Positions 28,953 through 37,909 of a stretch of 64,000 bases of DNA are shown here, piece after piece. Under the pieces are notes generated by a model that ran no database searches, had not been told where the DNA came from, and was given only the letters and a program-made list of their open reading frames with translations. Position 1 is the first letter of the stretch. Every line of letters begins with the position of its first letter. A program made the translations under genes and the position numbers. The DNA comes from Candidatus Thiovulum stygium (lineage in GTDB: Bacteria > Campylobacterota > Campylobacteria > Campylobacterales > Thiovulaceae): positions 1,134,001-1,198,000 of the forward strand of contig CP091137.1 of assembly GCA_021582295.1 (NCBI GenBank), written 5' to 3'.

Positions 28953-29355
28953 TTCATGTCAAAAATACAACGATTATCTTCACTTGAAATTGCACAAACT
29001 TTTTCAATAACTTCTATTGCACATAGCCTAATCTATAAGTTAATAAAAGTCTATTTAGATAATTTGTCAAAAATTCTAAATCATTAGTATCTTTTACCCA
29101 AGCCAAAAGTGGGGCATTATTCATAATTTCATCAAATAAATTTTTAGCAATTTCTTCACTAACATATTTAAAATCATCAAAATCACCAAGTTTAAGAATA
29201 GTCTCTAAACTTTTAATAAAAAGCAATTCTGGACCATTTCCGATAGCTTTGATAAGTTTTGTATCAGATAAATTTTGAGGAATAAAAATCGCCGAACTCT
29301 CTTTAGCCGAACTTTTTCTGTCGTTACTTTCAGGACGACGAAATAATTTACCCAT
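28943..29355 (-). pseudogene. Unknown protein of about 137 residues, one frameshift
   Basis: The open frame (MGKLFRRPESNDRKSSAKE to RLGYVQ, 113 residues) stops at 29014. The minus-1 frame carries on with protein-like sequence: AIEVIEKVCAISSEDNRCIF, then DMKIS, stopping at 28943. One missing base near 29018-29024 would explain it, but no homopolymer lies there, so this is less sure than the others. The protein is helical with no signal peptide. It follows purD by two bases and is probably cotranscribed with it. I do not recognise the family. Confidence 0.55.
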
Positions 29356-29357
29356 TT

Positions 29358-30641
29358 TTAATCTCGAAGAGCCTGATAAGCGATATCAGTTCTGAACTGT
29401 TTTCCAGCAAAATGAATTTGACCAGCTAATAAATAGGCACGATCTCGAGCTTCACGAACAGAATTGCCAACACCAACGGCGACCATAACTCGACCGCCAG
29501 TAGCAAAAAGTTTGCCATCTTCATCAGCTGTAACACCGCCAAAAGAAATATGACTAAAATTATTTAATTCGCTATGAACTACATTATCAATTATAATTTC
29601 AGCAGGTTGAGAAGAGCTATAAGGATAATTTTTACTTGCAATGACAACACCAACAGAAATTTGATTAGAAATTTTTATATCAATTTCATTTAATCTATTA
29701 CTAGAAGCCAAATATAAAATTTCAGCAATCGAATTATCAAAAAGAGGCATTATAATTTCGCATTCTGGATCACCAAAACGAACATTGAACTCAAGAGTAT
29801 AAGGTTCGTTTTTAACAATCATTAAACCAGCAAAAAGAACACCTTTAAAAGGATTACCATCTCGTCGCATTCCGTCAAGAGTTGGTCGAATAATTCTAGT
29901 CTCAATTTTTTCAAGCAATTCGCTATCAATTAATGGAGTTGGAGCATAAGCACCCATTCCGCCAGTATTTGGACCAAGATTGCCAGTTAATAATCTTTTA
30001 TGATCTTGAGCTGGAGGTAAAATTTTAAAATTTTCGCCATCAGAAATTGCAAAAACCGAAAGTTCATAACCATCAAGAAATTCTTCGATTACAACTTTTA
30101 AACCAGCTGAACCGAATAGATTTCCACTTAACATTTCACCAACAGATTTTTTTGCCTCAGCATAACTTTCAGCGATAATTACACCTTTTCCGCCACAAAG
30201 TCCATCAGCTTTGACAACAATTGGTAAATTCAAAGTTTCGATAAAACGATAGGCAGTTTCAATCGATGAGGTCTCAATAAAACGAGCAGTTGGAATCGAA
30301 TAGCGATTTAAAAATTTTTTCATGAAAACTTTTGAACCTTCAAGTTGAGAAGCTCGTTTTGAACTTCCAAAAATTTGCAAACCACGAGTTTCAAAAATAT
30401 CAACGATACCTTCAACAAGTGGTTGTTCTGGTCCAACTACGGTTAAATTTATATTTTGAGTTTCAACAAAATCAGCAAGTTTATGCCAATCAGAAATAGA
30501 AATATTTGTTCCAAGTTTTGAAGTTCCGCCATTACCCGGAGCGAAAAAAAGCTCCTTAACTCGAGAATCTCGTTTCATTGCGAGAGCCATTGAATATTCT
30601 CTTGCACCACTGCCAACTATTAATATTTTAGATAAATCCAT
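29358..30641 (-). CDS. purD: Phosphoribosylamine-glycine ligase
   Basis: A 427-residue ATP-grasp enzyme, step two of purine synthesis. Family landmarks: ILIVGSGAREYSMALAMKRD near 6-25, FFAPGNGGTS near 36-45, TVVGPEQPLVEGIVD near 66-80, VVKADGLCGGKGVIIA near 141-156, PPAQDHKRLLTGNLGPNTGG split near 210-229, and LEFNVRFGDPECEIIMPL near 284-301. All catalytic parts look intact. It lies between dgkA and the short unknown gene on the same strand. An 8-mer copy at 30265 encodes Thr-Ser-Ser. Confidence 0.96.
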   Translation of the reverse strand: MDLSKILIVGSGAREYSMALAMKRDSRVKELFFAPGNGGTSKLGTNISISDWHKLADFVETQNINLTVVGPEQPLVEGIVDIFETRGLQIFGSSKRASQLEGSKVFMKKFLNRYSIPTARFIETSSIETAYRFIETLNLPIVVKADGLCGGKGVIIAESYAEAKKSVGEMLSGNLFGSAGLKVVIEEFLDGYELSVFAISDGENFKILPPAQDHKRLLTGNLGPNTGGMGAYAPTPLIDSELLEKIETRIIRPTLDGMRRDGNPFKGVLFAGLMIVKNEPYTLEFNVRFGDPECEIIMPLFDNSIAEILYLASSNRLNEIDIKISNQISVGVVIASKNYPYSSSQPAEIIIDNVVHSELNNFSHISFGGVTADEDGKLFATGGRVMVAVGVGNSVREARDRAYLLAGQIHFAGKQFRTDIAYQALRD

Positions 30642-30674
30642 ATTTTTTTAAACCTTTTTATATATTTTTTCTTT

Positions 30675-31043
30675 TTAGATTATTTTAAAAGCAAATAGTA
30701 AAACTATAAGCCATATTATAACAGTTGTTAAAATTGATAAAAAGACAACTGTTGCACCTAAATCTTTTGCATTTTTGGCAAGTGGGTGAATCTCTTTTGT
30801 GCATAAATCTACGACTCTTTCTATTGCAGAATTTATAATTTCGGCAATAATATTTAAAAATAGTGAGATAAACAGAATAGCCTTAAATTTATATTCTATT
30901 GGTAAATATATAATTAAAACAGTAAATATCAGAAAAGCTAAAACTTGAAGTCTAAAAGAACTTTCATTTAAAAAAGCATCTTTTAAACCTTCAAGAGCAT
31001 AAACCGTATTTTTGAAAAAATTATATTTTGGTTTATTAAGCAT
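30675..31043 (-). CDS. dgkA: Diacylglycerol kinase
   Basis: A 122-residue inner-membrane enzyme that recycles diacylglycerol to phosphatidic acid. It has the family's three membrane segments and the active-site helix NIIAEIINSAIERVVDLCTK near 63-82, followed by HPLAKNAKDLGATVVFLS, both highly characteristic. The N-terminus (NTVYALEGLKDAFLNESSFR) forms the amphipathic helix. It lies between metG and purD on the same strand with short gaps. Confidence 0.94.
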   Translation of the reverse strand: MLNKPKYNFFKNTVYALEGLKDAFLNESSFRLQVLAFLIFTVLIIYLPIEYKFKAILFISLFLNIIAEIINSAIERVVDLCTKEIHPLAKNAKDLGATVVFLSILTTVIIWLIVLLFAFKII

Positions 31044-31060
31044 AACTTAAATTATAAAAA

Positions 31061-32989
31061 TTAAGATAGTTTTGAACCGAGTTTTCGTTCTCGTTCAGGT
31101 CGAACAAGCGATAAACCTTCGCTATCTTTAACGGCTAAAATCATTCCTTCAGAAACTAAACCCATTAATTTTGCAGGTTGTAAATTCGCAACTACACATA
31201 CTTGAGTATTTAAAAGTTCATCAGGTTTATAAAATTCGCGAATTCCAGCTAAAATTTGTCGAGGTCGTTTTTCACCTAAATCTACACGGAGTTTATATAA
31301 TTTTTTACTTTTTGCAACCTCATCGATAGCTACAATTTTGCCAATTTTCATAGTTGTTTTTGTAAATTGGTCAATTCCAATTAAACCGTCGCCATTTAAT
31401 TCTTCGAGAGGTTCAAGTTCATTATTTACAATTTCAGTTTTGGTTTCGATAGTTTCGTTTTTTTTCTCTTCAAATCTTGGAAAAAGCGGAGGGATCATTT
31501 TGAGTTCAAAACTCTCAATTTTTTCATTTTTTCGAATAAACTTGTCATAAGTTTCAGCTGAAATTTCAATTCCAAGCGATTTTGCCATCTCTTTTGAACT
31601 ATCAGGGGTAATCGAATATAAAAGTATCGAAACTTTTGCTAGTAAATTAGCAATAAAATTTAAAAGTGCTTCAACTTCAGCAGGATTCGTTTTGATTTTT
31701 TTCCATGGTTCGCTATTTTGAATAAGACGATTTCCAATTGATAAAATTTCCCAAATATCTTCAAGATATTTATGTATTTGAAGTTTAAACATATAATCTT
31801 CAAGATTAGAGATTATTTTTAGAATTTCATTCTCTTCATTTTTAAAAATATCAGAATTTGATGAGAATTTCATAGAAAAATATTTATCAGCCATACCTAA
31901 AAGCCTATTTAATATATTTCCAAGACTATTACTTAAATCACCATTAATTCGATTAATTAAAGCTTTTTCGGAAAAATCGCCATCTTGACCAAATGGAACT
32001 TCTCTCAAAAGAAAATATCTAAAAGCATCAAGTCCGTAAGTTTCGACAACTTCTCGCGGTTTAACAACATTGCCGACCGATTTACTCATTTTTTGACCGT
32101 CGCGAGTCCACCAACCGTGAGCTCCAATGTGATGAGGTAATGGCAATTCGAGACTCATCAAAAATGCGGGCCAATAAATTGCATGAAATCGTAAAATATC
32201 TTTTCCGACAAGATGCAATTTCGCAGGCCAAAATTCCATTTTAGAATTTTCATTATTGCCATAACCAAGAGCAGTTATATAATTTAAAAGTGCATCTAAC
32301 CATACATATAAAACATGACTATTTTCATTCATTTCAGTAGGTAATTTTATTCCCCAATCAAAAGTTGTTCTTGAAACTGATAAATCTTTTAAACCGCCTT
32401 CAACAAAAGCAATAACTTCATTTCTTTTTGATTGAGGTAATATAAATTCAGGATTGTTTTTATAGTGATTTAGTAATCTTTCGCTATATTTTGATAATTT
32501 AAAAAAATAGCTTTCCTCTTCTAAAACTGAAGTAACTTTTCCACAATCAGGACAAGCAACTCCATCGATTAATTGTGTATCGCTGAAAAAAGCTTCACAA
32601 CTTACACAATAGTTACCACTATATTTATCCTTATAAATATCACCATTTTCTACCATTTTACGAAAAGCATTTTGAACACCAATTTTATGATTTTCATCAG
32701 TTGTTCGGATAAAATAATCATATTCTATTTTAAAATCATTCCATAAATTTCTAAATGTAGCACTAATTTCATCGGCATACTCTTGAGGAGTTTTACCATT
32801 TTTTTTAGCTGATTGTTCGATTTTTTGACCATGTTCATCAGTGCCAGTTAATAAAAAAGTTCTATGTCCGAGAAGTTTTGAATATTTTGTGATGGCATCG
32901 GCAATTATGGTCGTGTATGCATGTCCAATATGAGCAACATCATTTACATAATAAATAGGAGTAGTTATATAGATATTTTTACAAGACAA
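31061..32989 (-). CDS. metG: Methionyl-tRNA synthetase
   Basis: A 642-residue class I synthetase. The HIGH motif reads HIGHAYTTI near 21 and the KMSKS motif lies in DGQKMSKSVGNVVKPRE near 293-309. A zinc knuckle is present (CVSCEAF near 126 and CPDCGKV near 144). The C-terminal 110 residues (TKTTMKIGKIVAIDEVAKSK on) are the tRNA-binding OB-fold domain, here fused. It is the first gene of a minus-strand run with dgkA and purD. Two 8-mer copies lie inside: 31317 (Asp-Glu-Val) and 32131 (Pro-His-His). Confidence 0.96.
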   Translation of the reverse strand: MSCKNIYITTPIYYVNDVAHIGHAYTTIIADAITKYSKLLGHRTFLLTGTDEHGQKIEQSAKKNGKTPQEYADEISATFRNLWNDFKIEYDYFIRTTDENHKIGVQNAFRKMVENGDIYKDKYSGNYCVSCEAFFSDTQLIDGVACPDCGKVTSVLEEESYFFKLSKYSERLLNHYKNNPEFILPQSKRNEVIAFVEGGLKDLSVSRTTFDWGIKLPTEMNENSHVLYVWLDALLNYITALGYGNNENSKMEFWPAKLHLVGKDILRFHAIYWPAFLMSLELPLPHHIGAHGWWTRDGQKMSKSVGNVVKPREVVETYGLDAFRYFLLREVPFGQDGDFSEKALINRINGDLSNSLGNILNRLLGMADKYFSMKFSSNSDIFKNEENEILKIISNLEDYMFKLQIHKYLEDIWEILSIGNRLIQNSEPWKKIKTNPAEVEALLNFIANLLAKVSILLYSITPDSSKEMAKSLGIEISAETYDKFIRKNEKIESFELKMIPPLFPRFEEKKNETIETKTEIVNNELEPLEELNGDGLIGIDQFTKTTMKIGKIVAIDEVAKSKKLYKLRVDLGEKRPRQILAGIREFYKPDELLNTQVCVVANLQPAKLMGLVSEGMILAVKDSEGLSLVRPERERKLGSKLS

Positions 32990-33179
32990 AATAGCTCCTT
33001 GATCTATTTAATTTATGAAATCTTAGCTTATCGAGTGCCATTTTTGGTGAAATATTTATTTTGATAAGATTCTTGATTTAAAATTTTTTTATAAATCCCC
33101 GTGTCAAACACTGGAACGGCAAAAGAAAAAACCATTTTGTTAGGATAAAATTTAAAAAATATATATTTAAAGTATCAAA
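32990..33179. other. Intergenic region between divergent metG and pqiB-like genes
   Basis: 190 bases with promoters expected for both sides. At 33096-33116 an imperfect palindrome, ATCCCC-GTGTCAAAC-ACTGG, recalls the related segment at 34876 (ATCCCC-ACTGG) and the palindrome at 18706. These may be worn copies of one small intergenic element. A frame across it on the minus strand (MVFSFAVPVFDTGIYKKI) is probably not a gene. Confidence 0.4.
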
Positions 33180-34835
33180 ATGAATTTAGAAAATATTCCT
33201 GAAGCCAAAGTTGTTAAAAATAAATTTTCTTTTTCAATAGTTTGGATAATTCCAATTATAGCTTTAGCAATAGCTATATATATAGGTTATCAATCTTGGC
33301 AAAATAGAGGCGAAATCGTCGAAATAGAATTTATAAATGGTTCTGGACTTGAAATTGGTAAAACAAAAGTAAAATACAAAGATGTTGAAGTTGGTAAAGT
33401 TATCGGAATTTCGTTAGCTAAAAATCTTCAAAAAGTAAAAGTACGAGTTGCAATTGATCGTGAAATTGCAAAAGAGTTACATGGCGATTCAAATTTTTGG
33501 GTTGTTCGTCCAAGAGTAACAACTCGAACCGTTAGTGGAATCGGAACACTTTTATCGGGAGCTTATATTTCACTTTCAGTTGGTTCTGATAAAAAAAATT
33601 CGCTTAAAAAAAATATAATTGGACTTGATGAACCACCAACTTTATCTGGTTTGGATAATGGTCATAAATTTTCGCTTGAAGCTGAAAGACTCGGTTCAAC
33701 TGATATTGGCACACCAATTTTTTATCGTGGAATGGCAGTTGGTGAAGTCGTTTCATATAAACTTCTCGATAATCAAAAAATGAGTATTCAAATTTTTATT
33801 AAATCTCCATATGATTATCTCATTGATAATAGAACTTCATTTTGGAATCTAAATGGTCTTGATATTCGTTTTGGTAGTAACGGAGTTGAAGCTCATCTTG
33901 AATCATTTTTGTCATTTATGCAAGGTGGTATCGCTTTTGAAAATTTATCTGGGCAAGGTGAAAAACTTGTTGAAAAAGATAATCAAAACATAGTCTTTAA
34001 ATTATATCAAAATAAAGATAGCATTACTAAAATAGAGCCTATTAATAAATTAAATTATATTATGCTTTTTTCAAATGGAGTGTCTGGACTTCAAGAGGGA
34101 GCAAATTTAAAACATAAAGGTCTAATTGTAGGAACTGTCAAAAAAATAGAACCAAGATTTAATCATGATAAATTTTCTGTTGAAATTCCTGTTTTAGTAG
34201 AAATTTGGTCTGAAAGATTTGCAATTCAAAATGATGAAAACTCAACCAAAATTATAGAACAGATGATTATTAAAAAAGGTTTGCGAGGAAAATTAAAAAC
34301 TGCAAATTTATTAACTGGTCAAATGGAAATTGATTTGACTTTTATTAAAAATCGCGAAAATATTAGTTTAAAAAAAGATGGAAATTATTTAATTTTTCCA
34401 ACTGTTGAAACTGATATAGAACAGCTTTTACAAAGAGTTGATAGTGTTATGGCAAAATTAGAAAATGCTCCATTAAATGAGATGATAGAAGAGTTACATA
34501 AAACAACTAAAAATATATCTAAAATTATAGATATAAATGACAAAAATTCTATGATTTCTCAAACTAATGAAGCTATTAAAAATTTAAATAAAATATTGGT
34601 AAATTTTGAAAATATCCCAAAAGATATAAAATATACTTTAGAACAAAGCGAAATTACTTTACAAAAATTAAATAAAACACTTGAAGCTGGTGAAAAAAAT
34701 CTAAAAGATGATTCAATTTTGCAACATGATATTCGAAATCTTCTTCAAGAAGTTACTCGAGCAGCAACTGCAATTGAAGGTGTTGCTGATACTTTACAGC
34801 GAAAACCAAATTCTATAATTTTCGGAAAAGATTAA
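33180..34835 (+). CDS. PqiB-like MCE-domain transport protein
   Basis: A 551-residue protein with one N-terminal membrane anchor (FSIVWIIPIIALAIAIYIGY, about 18-37) and three MCE/MlaD domains, starting near 45 (VEIEFINGSGLEIGKTKVKY), 160 (KFSLEAERLGSTDIGTPIFY) and 290. A helical region follows to the end. PqiB-type proteins form a periplasm-spanning tube that moves lipids between the membranes. The usual inner-membrane partner PqiA is not next to it: metG lies upstream on the other strand. An ATPase-independent PqiA elsewhere, or a different partner, is inferred. Confidence 0.82.
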   Translation: MNLENIPEAKVVKNKFSFSIVWIIPIIALAIAIYIGYQSWQNRGEIVEIEFINGSGLEIGKTKVKYKDVEVGKVIGISLAKNLQKVKVRVAIDREIAKELHGDSNFWVVRPRVTTRTVSGIGTLLSGAYISLSVGSDKKNSLKKNIIGLDEPPTLSGLDNGHKFSLEAERLGSTDIGTPIFYRGMAVGEVVSYKLLDNQKMSIQIFIKSPYDYLIDNRTSFWNLNGLDIRFGSNGVEAHLESFLSFMQGGIAFENLSGQGEKLVEKDNQNIVFKLYQNKDSITKIEPINKLNYIMLFSNGVSGLQEGANLKHKGLIVGTVKKIEPRFNHDKFSVEIPVLVEIWSERFAIQNDENSTKIIEQMIIKKGLRGKLKTANLLTGQMEIDLTFIKNRENISLKKDGNYLIFPTVETDIEQLLQRVDSVMAKLENAPLNEMIEELHKTTKNISKIIDINDKNSMISQTNEAIKNLNKILVNFENIPKDIKYTLEQSEITLQKLNKTLEAGEKNLKDDSILQHDIRNLLQEVTRAATAIEGVADTLQRKPNSIIFGKD

Positions 34836-34925
34836 AATTAAATTTGTCTAAGATTCAATCTTACATTCAAATTTTATCCCCACTGGGACTTGAAATAACA
34901 TTGATATAATATCCTGATAAATAGT

Positions 34926-34995
34926 CCATAGTTTTTAGAAAAATTAACCTTTTCATTAAGGCAAAATGTTTATAGAAACTATGGTTTTTATTTTT
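34926..34995 (+). terminator. Long hairpin with T-tract, probable terminator
   Basis: CCATAGTTTTTA (34926-34937) pairs with the segment at 34973-34984 ending AAACTATGG, 11 of 12 positions. An inner CCTT...AAGG pair can form in the loop. TTTTTATTTTT follows (34985-34995). This is a classic rho-independent layout 90 bases after the pqiB-like gene and 24 before the next ORF, so it could also be an attenuator or the end of a short RNA. Confidence 0.65.
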
Positions 34996-35018
34996 GAATA
35001 AATAACAAGATTAATAAA

Positions 35019-36395
35019 ATGAAAAAAGCTCTTTTAAAAAATTTTAGTTTTACTCTTTTAAGTTTAAGTTATATTGCTTGTAGTGATAAAGATATTTCTG
35101 ATACATCAAATTCTACAAATATTGAGAATATTATTAATGAAATTAATAATTCTGGCTTAAATAATAAAGATGAAAATACTACTAATTCTGGATCTAATGG
35201 AAATATTATAGATAAAAATAGCAGTGAAACTACTAATAACAATAATGGTAATAATAATCCGCAAGAAGCACAAGAAACAATTGATAGTCCATATATAAAT
35301 CCTCTTCAACCTTCAACTGAAGCAAATTTATCATTACCAAAATATATTGAACCAGCAACTCCACAAATCCAGACTCTAAATGGTAAAACCGTTAAAACTT
35401 TAAGTGGTGAAATCACAAATGATTTAACGATTTCATCTCAATATTTATGGAAAATATCTGGTGAAGTAAAAATAATTGGTTCTTCGATATCTATTGAAGA
35501 GGGGACTATTTTATATGCAATTGATAAAAATAGTTCTTTGATTTTTTCTAATGGTGCAAAAATTATCGCTGTTGGTTCAAAAACAAAACCTATAATTTTC
35601 TCATCACTTGCAGATATTTATTTAAAAGATGGAAATAGTGGCGATTGGGGAGGAATATCTATTATAAATAGTGAAGATTCTATTTTAAAATATAGTTTAA
35701 TTAAATATGCTGGTTATAATCGTTCAGCTATAAAAATAGAATCTAGTAATGAAACTAATATTATAGAAAATATTGAAATATATAGATCATTTAATGATGG
35801 TATTGAACTTTCAAGTAGTTTAATAAATTTGCGAAATATTGCTTTTATCCAAATTAAAGGTGATTCACTAGTTTTAAAAAATGGTTCAACTAGTAAAGCC
35901 CAAAATTTATTAGTTGTTCAAGGTGATGAGGTTTCAATTGAGTCTTCAGCTGTTCAAATAGATTTTGGTTCAAATTTTATTGCTACAAATATTGAAATAT
36001 TAAGTAAAAATAAGAGTGCTGGTTCGGGAATTTATTCTAAAGGTGGCTCAATTCACCTCATCAATTCGATAATTACTGGCGAACGAACAGGTTCTTGTAT
36101 TCAATGGGAAACTGTTGGTGCTTTAAGTGGTAAAGCAAATTTTCAATCAAATAGTTTTGGAAATTGTAGTGGTGGATTTATATCTCCAGCAAATTCTCTA
36201 TCTTCTAGTAATATAAATGATCTTTCTAATATTTTTCATTCTGGTGGTGATGATTTGCGAAATAATTCAGCTGTTATAAATCCATATTCGATAGATAATT
36301 GGTTTGATGAATATAATAATTTATATATGGGTAGTTATATAGAAAATAAAACTTGGTTTGAAAATTGGACAATTGGTTTGGAGGATTTAGATTAA
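35019..36395 (+). CDS. Lipoprotein with parallel beta-helix domain
   Basis: A 458-residue lipoprotein. The signal peptide ends in the lipobox-like SYIAC, lipidated Cys near residue 21. A low-complexity linker rich in Asn, Ser and Thr spans about 28-105. The remainder reads as right-handed beta-helix rungs: SISIEEGTILYAIDKNSSLI, then GSKTKPIIFSS, then the hallmark NSGDWGGISIINSEDSIL near 206-223. Such proteins sit on the outer surface and often bind or cut polysaccharide, but no catalytic residues can be named. Two 8-mer copies lie inside (35925, 36055). Its stop overlaps the gpsA start by one base. Confidence 0.65.
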   Translation: MKKALLKNFSFTLLSLSYIACSDKDISDTSNSTNIENIINEINNSGLNNKDENTTNSGSNGNIIDKNSSETTNNNNGNNNPQEAQETIDSPYINPLQPSTEANLSLPKYIEPATPQIQTLNGKTVKTLSGEITNDLTISSQYLWKISGEVKIIGSSISIEEGTILYAIDKNSSLIFSNGAKIIAVGSKTKPIIFSSLADIYLKDGNSGDWGGISIINSEDSILKYSLIKYAGYNRSAIKIESSNETNIIENIEIYRSFNDGIELSSSLINLRNIAFIQIKGDSLVLKNGSTSKAQNLLVVQGDEVSIESSAVQIDFGSNFIATNIEILSKNKSAGSGIYSKGGSIHLINSIITGERTGSCIQWETVGALSGKANFQSNSFGNCSGGFISPANSLSSSNINDLSNIFHSGGDDLRNNSAVINPYSIDNWFDEYNNLYMGSYIENKTWFENWTIGLEDLD

Positions 36396-37279
36396 TGATA
36401 GGTATTGTCGGTGGAGGCAAATGGGGTCAAGCTCTACAATTTGCATTATCTCAAAAAAATAAAATTTTAATTCATTCGCGACAAGAAAAAAATTTACCAA
36501 ATTTTGTATCTCTTGAACAAATTTTAAAATCAGAATATTTAATAATTGCTATTTCTACAAATGCTATAAATAGTTGGCTAAAAGATAATTTTAAATTTAA
36601 TGGTCAAAAAATTTTAATTGCTTCAAAAGGTATCGATACTGAAACGGGACTTTTTCCATCTCAAATTTTTTCTCAATTTGTCCCTGAAGCAAATATCGCA
36701 TATTTATCTGGTCCCAGTTTTGCTGATGAGGTCATGAAATCTCTTCCAACTGCTTTAGTTGTTAATTCAAAAAATTTAATTCTCGCTGAAGAATTTAAAA
36801 ATTTATTCCCAAGTTTTATTAAAATTTATATTTCTGATGATATTATTGGTTCAGAAATAGCTGGAGCTTATAAAAATATTTTGGCAATTGCTTCAGGAAT
36901 TTGTGAAGGTTTAAATTTAGGCAATAATGCTAAAGCAAGTTTAATTGCTCGTGGTCTCGTTGAAATGGCAAGATTTGGTAAAAAATTTGGTGCAACTGAA
37001 GAGACTTTTTTCGGTTTAAGTGGTGCTGGAGATCTTTTCTTAACAGCTAATAGCACAATGTCGCGAAATTATAGAGTTGGACTTATGTTAGCCGAAGGAG
37101 ATAATTTAAATAATATTTTATTAAAACTAGGTGAAGTTGCTGAAGGTGTAAAAAGTGTCGAAGCTATCGTTAAAATTCGCGAACGAGAAAATTTATATAC
37201 TCCAATAGCTGATCAAATTTATAATATTATTTATAAAAATATCACTCCAAAAGAATCTCTTAGAAATTTGTTAAAATGA
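36395..37279 (+). CDS. gpsA: Glycerol-3-phosphate dehydrogenase, NAD(P)
   Basis: A 294-residue enzyme that makes sn-glycerol 3-phosphate for phospholipids. I start it at ATG 36395 (TAATG overlap) with GGAGG just upstream; a longer frame from 36365 lacks support. The dinucleotide site is MIGIVGGGKWGQALQFALSQ, then ISTNAINSWL and LIASKGIDTETG. LSGPSFADEVMKSLPTALV near 109-127, the catalytic Lys in EIAGAYKNILAIASGI and LSGAGDLFLTANSTMSRNY near 210-228 complete the family set. An 8-mer copy at 36725 encodes Asp-Glu-Val. Confidence 0.95.
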   Translation: MIGIVGGGKWGQALQFALSQKNKILIHSRQEKNLPNFVSLEQILKSEYLIIAISTNAINSWLKDNFKFNGQKILIASKGIDTETGLFPSQIFSQFVPEANIAYLSGPSFADEVMKSLPTALVVNSKNLILAEEFKNLFPSFIKIYISDDIIGSEIAGAYKNILAIASGICEGLNLGNNAKASLIARGLVEMARFGKKFGATEETFFGLSGAGDLFLTANSTMSRNYRVGLMLAEGDNLNNILLKLGEVAEGVKSVEAIVKIRERENLYTPIADQIYNIIYKNITPKESLRNLLK

Positions 37280-37473
37280 TTAAATATAAAAATTCACTCT
37301 TATTTTTATTGATATTATATAATCTTAATTCTAAAATTATACATGAAAAAAATCCATTTTTTTTAGAAAATTATCCTGTAATTATTGACATTAATTTTTC
37401 TAATGAACATATAATTAAATCAGAACTTTTTTATGCAATAAAAATAATTCTCAAGAAAAAAAGCAGTAAATAA
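37276..37473 (+). CDS. Short protein after gpsA, unknown, possibly incomplete
   Basis: A 65-residue frame overlapping the gpsA stop by four bases. It starts MIKYKNSLLFLLILYNLNS, a possible signal peptide, followed by PVIIDINFSNEHIIKSELF. Beyond its stop the sequence is rich in A and T runs, and a frame ending in NNSWWEFWNREERETP (37511-37564) lies just downstream. Given the frequency of one-base breaks in this window, the true gene may run to 37564. That is conjecture; no family was recognised. Confidence 0.35.
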   Translation: MIKYKNSLLFLLILYNLNSKIIHEKNPFFLENYPVIIDINFSNEHIIKSELFYAIKIILKKKSSK

Positions 37474-37639
37474 AAATAATATTATTTAATTTAATAAAAA
37501 TTATAAAAATATGAATAATAGTTGGTGGGAATTTTGGAATCGAGAAGAGAGAGAAACTCCATAAAATAAATTTTTGCAAATATAAGCTTTTTGTTCTACA
37601 ATTCTAAAAATATACAAACAGATATTAAAGGTGCTATAA

Positions 37640-37885
37640 ATGGATTATAAATTAGCAAGAGCTGAATTGAGTTTAGAACCTCAAATTATTTCGATGGGCG
37701 AAATTGATGATTTAATCAAATCTGAACGAGAAACTATTATCTATTTTGATAGAGAAAATAGTGAAAAAAATTTGTTAAAACTCAAAAAACATTTTGAAGA
37801 TCGCGGACATAACACATATTTGAGACCAATTAAATTTGGACTAGACGAAAACGATATGATTTATGAGTTTCACATAATTCAATAG
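37640..37885 (+). CDS. Small protein upstream of pepA, unknown
   Basis: An 81-residue protein, probably cytoplasmic and alpha/beta: LEPQIISMGEIDDLIKSERE, then ETIIYFDRENSEKNLLKLKK and YLRPIKFGLDENDMIYEFHI. A Shine-Dalgarno (AAAGGTG) precedes the ATG by about seven bases. It lies 24 bases before pepA on the same strand, so the two are likely cotranscribed. I do not recognise the family. Confidence 0.6.
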   Translation: MDYKLARAELSLEPQIISMGEIDDLIKSERETIIYFDRENSEKNLLKLKKHFEDRGHNTYLRPIKFGLDENDMIYEFHIIQ

Positions 37886-37909
37886 ATAATTACAAGGCAA
37901 ATAAAATAA

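Noticed and set aside
33020-33140. A 35-residue minus-strand frame, MVFSFAVPVFDTGIYKKI...
   Set aside because: It is a translation across a palindromic intergenic element and has no ribosome binding site.
36365-36394. Longer start for gpsA
   Set aside because: Ten extra residues would precede the nucleotide-binding strand, which normally begins at the N-terminus; GGAGG is placed for the ATG at 36395.
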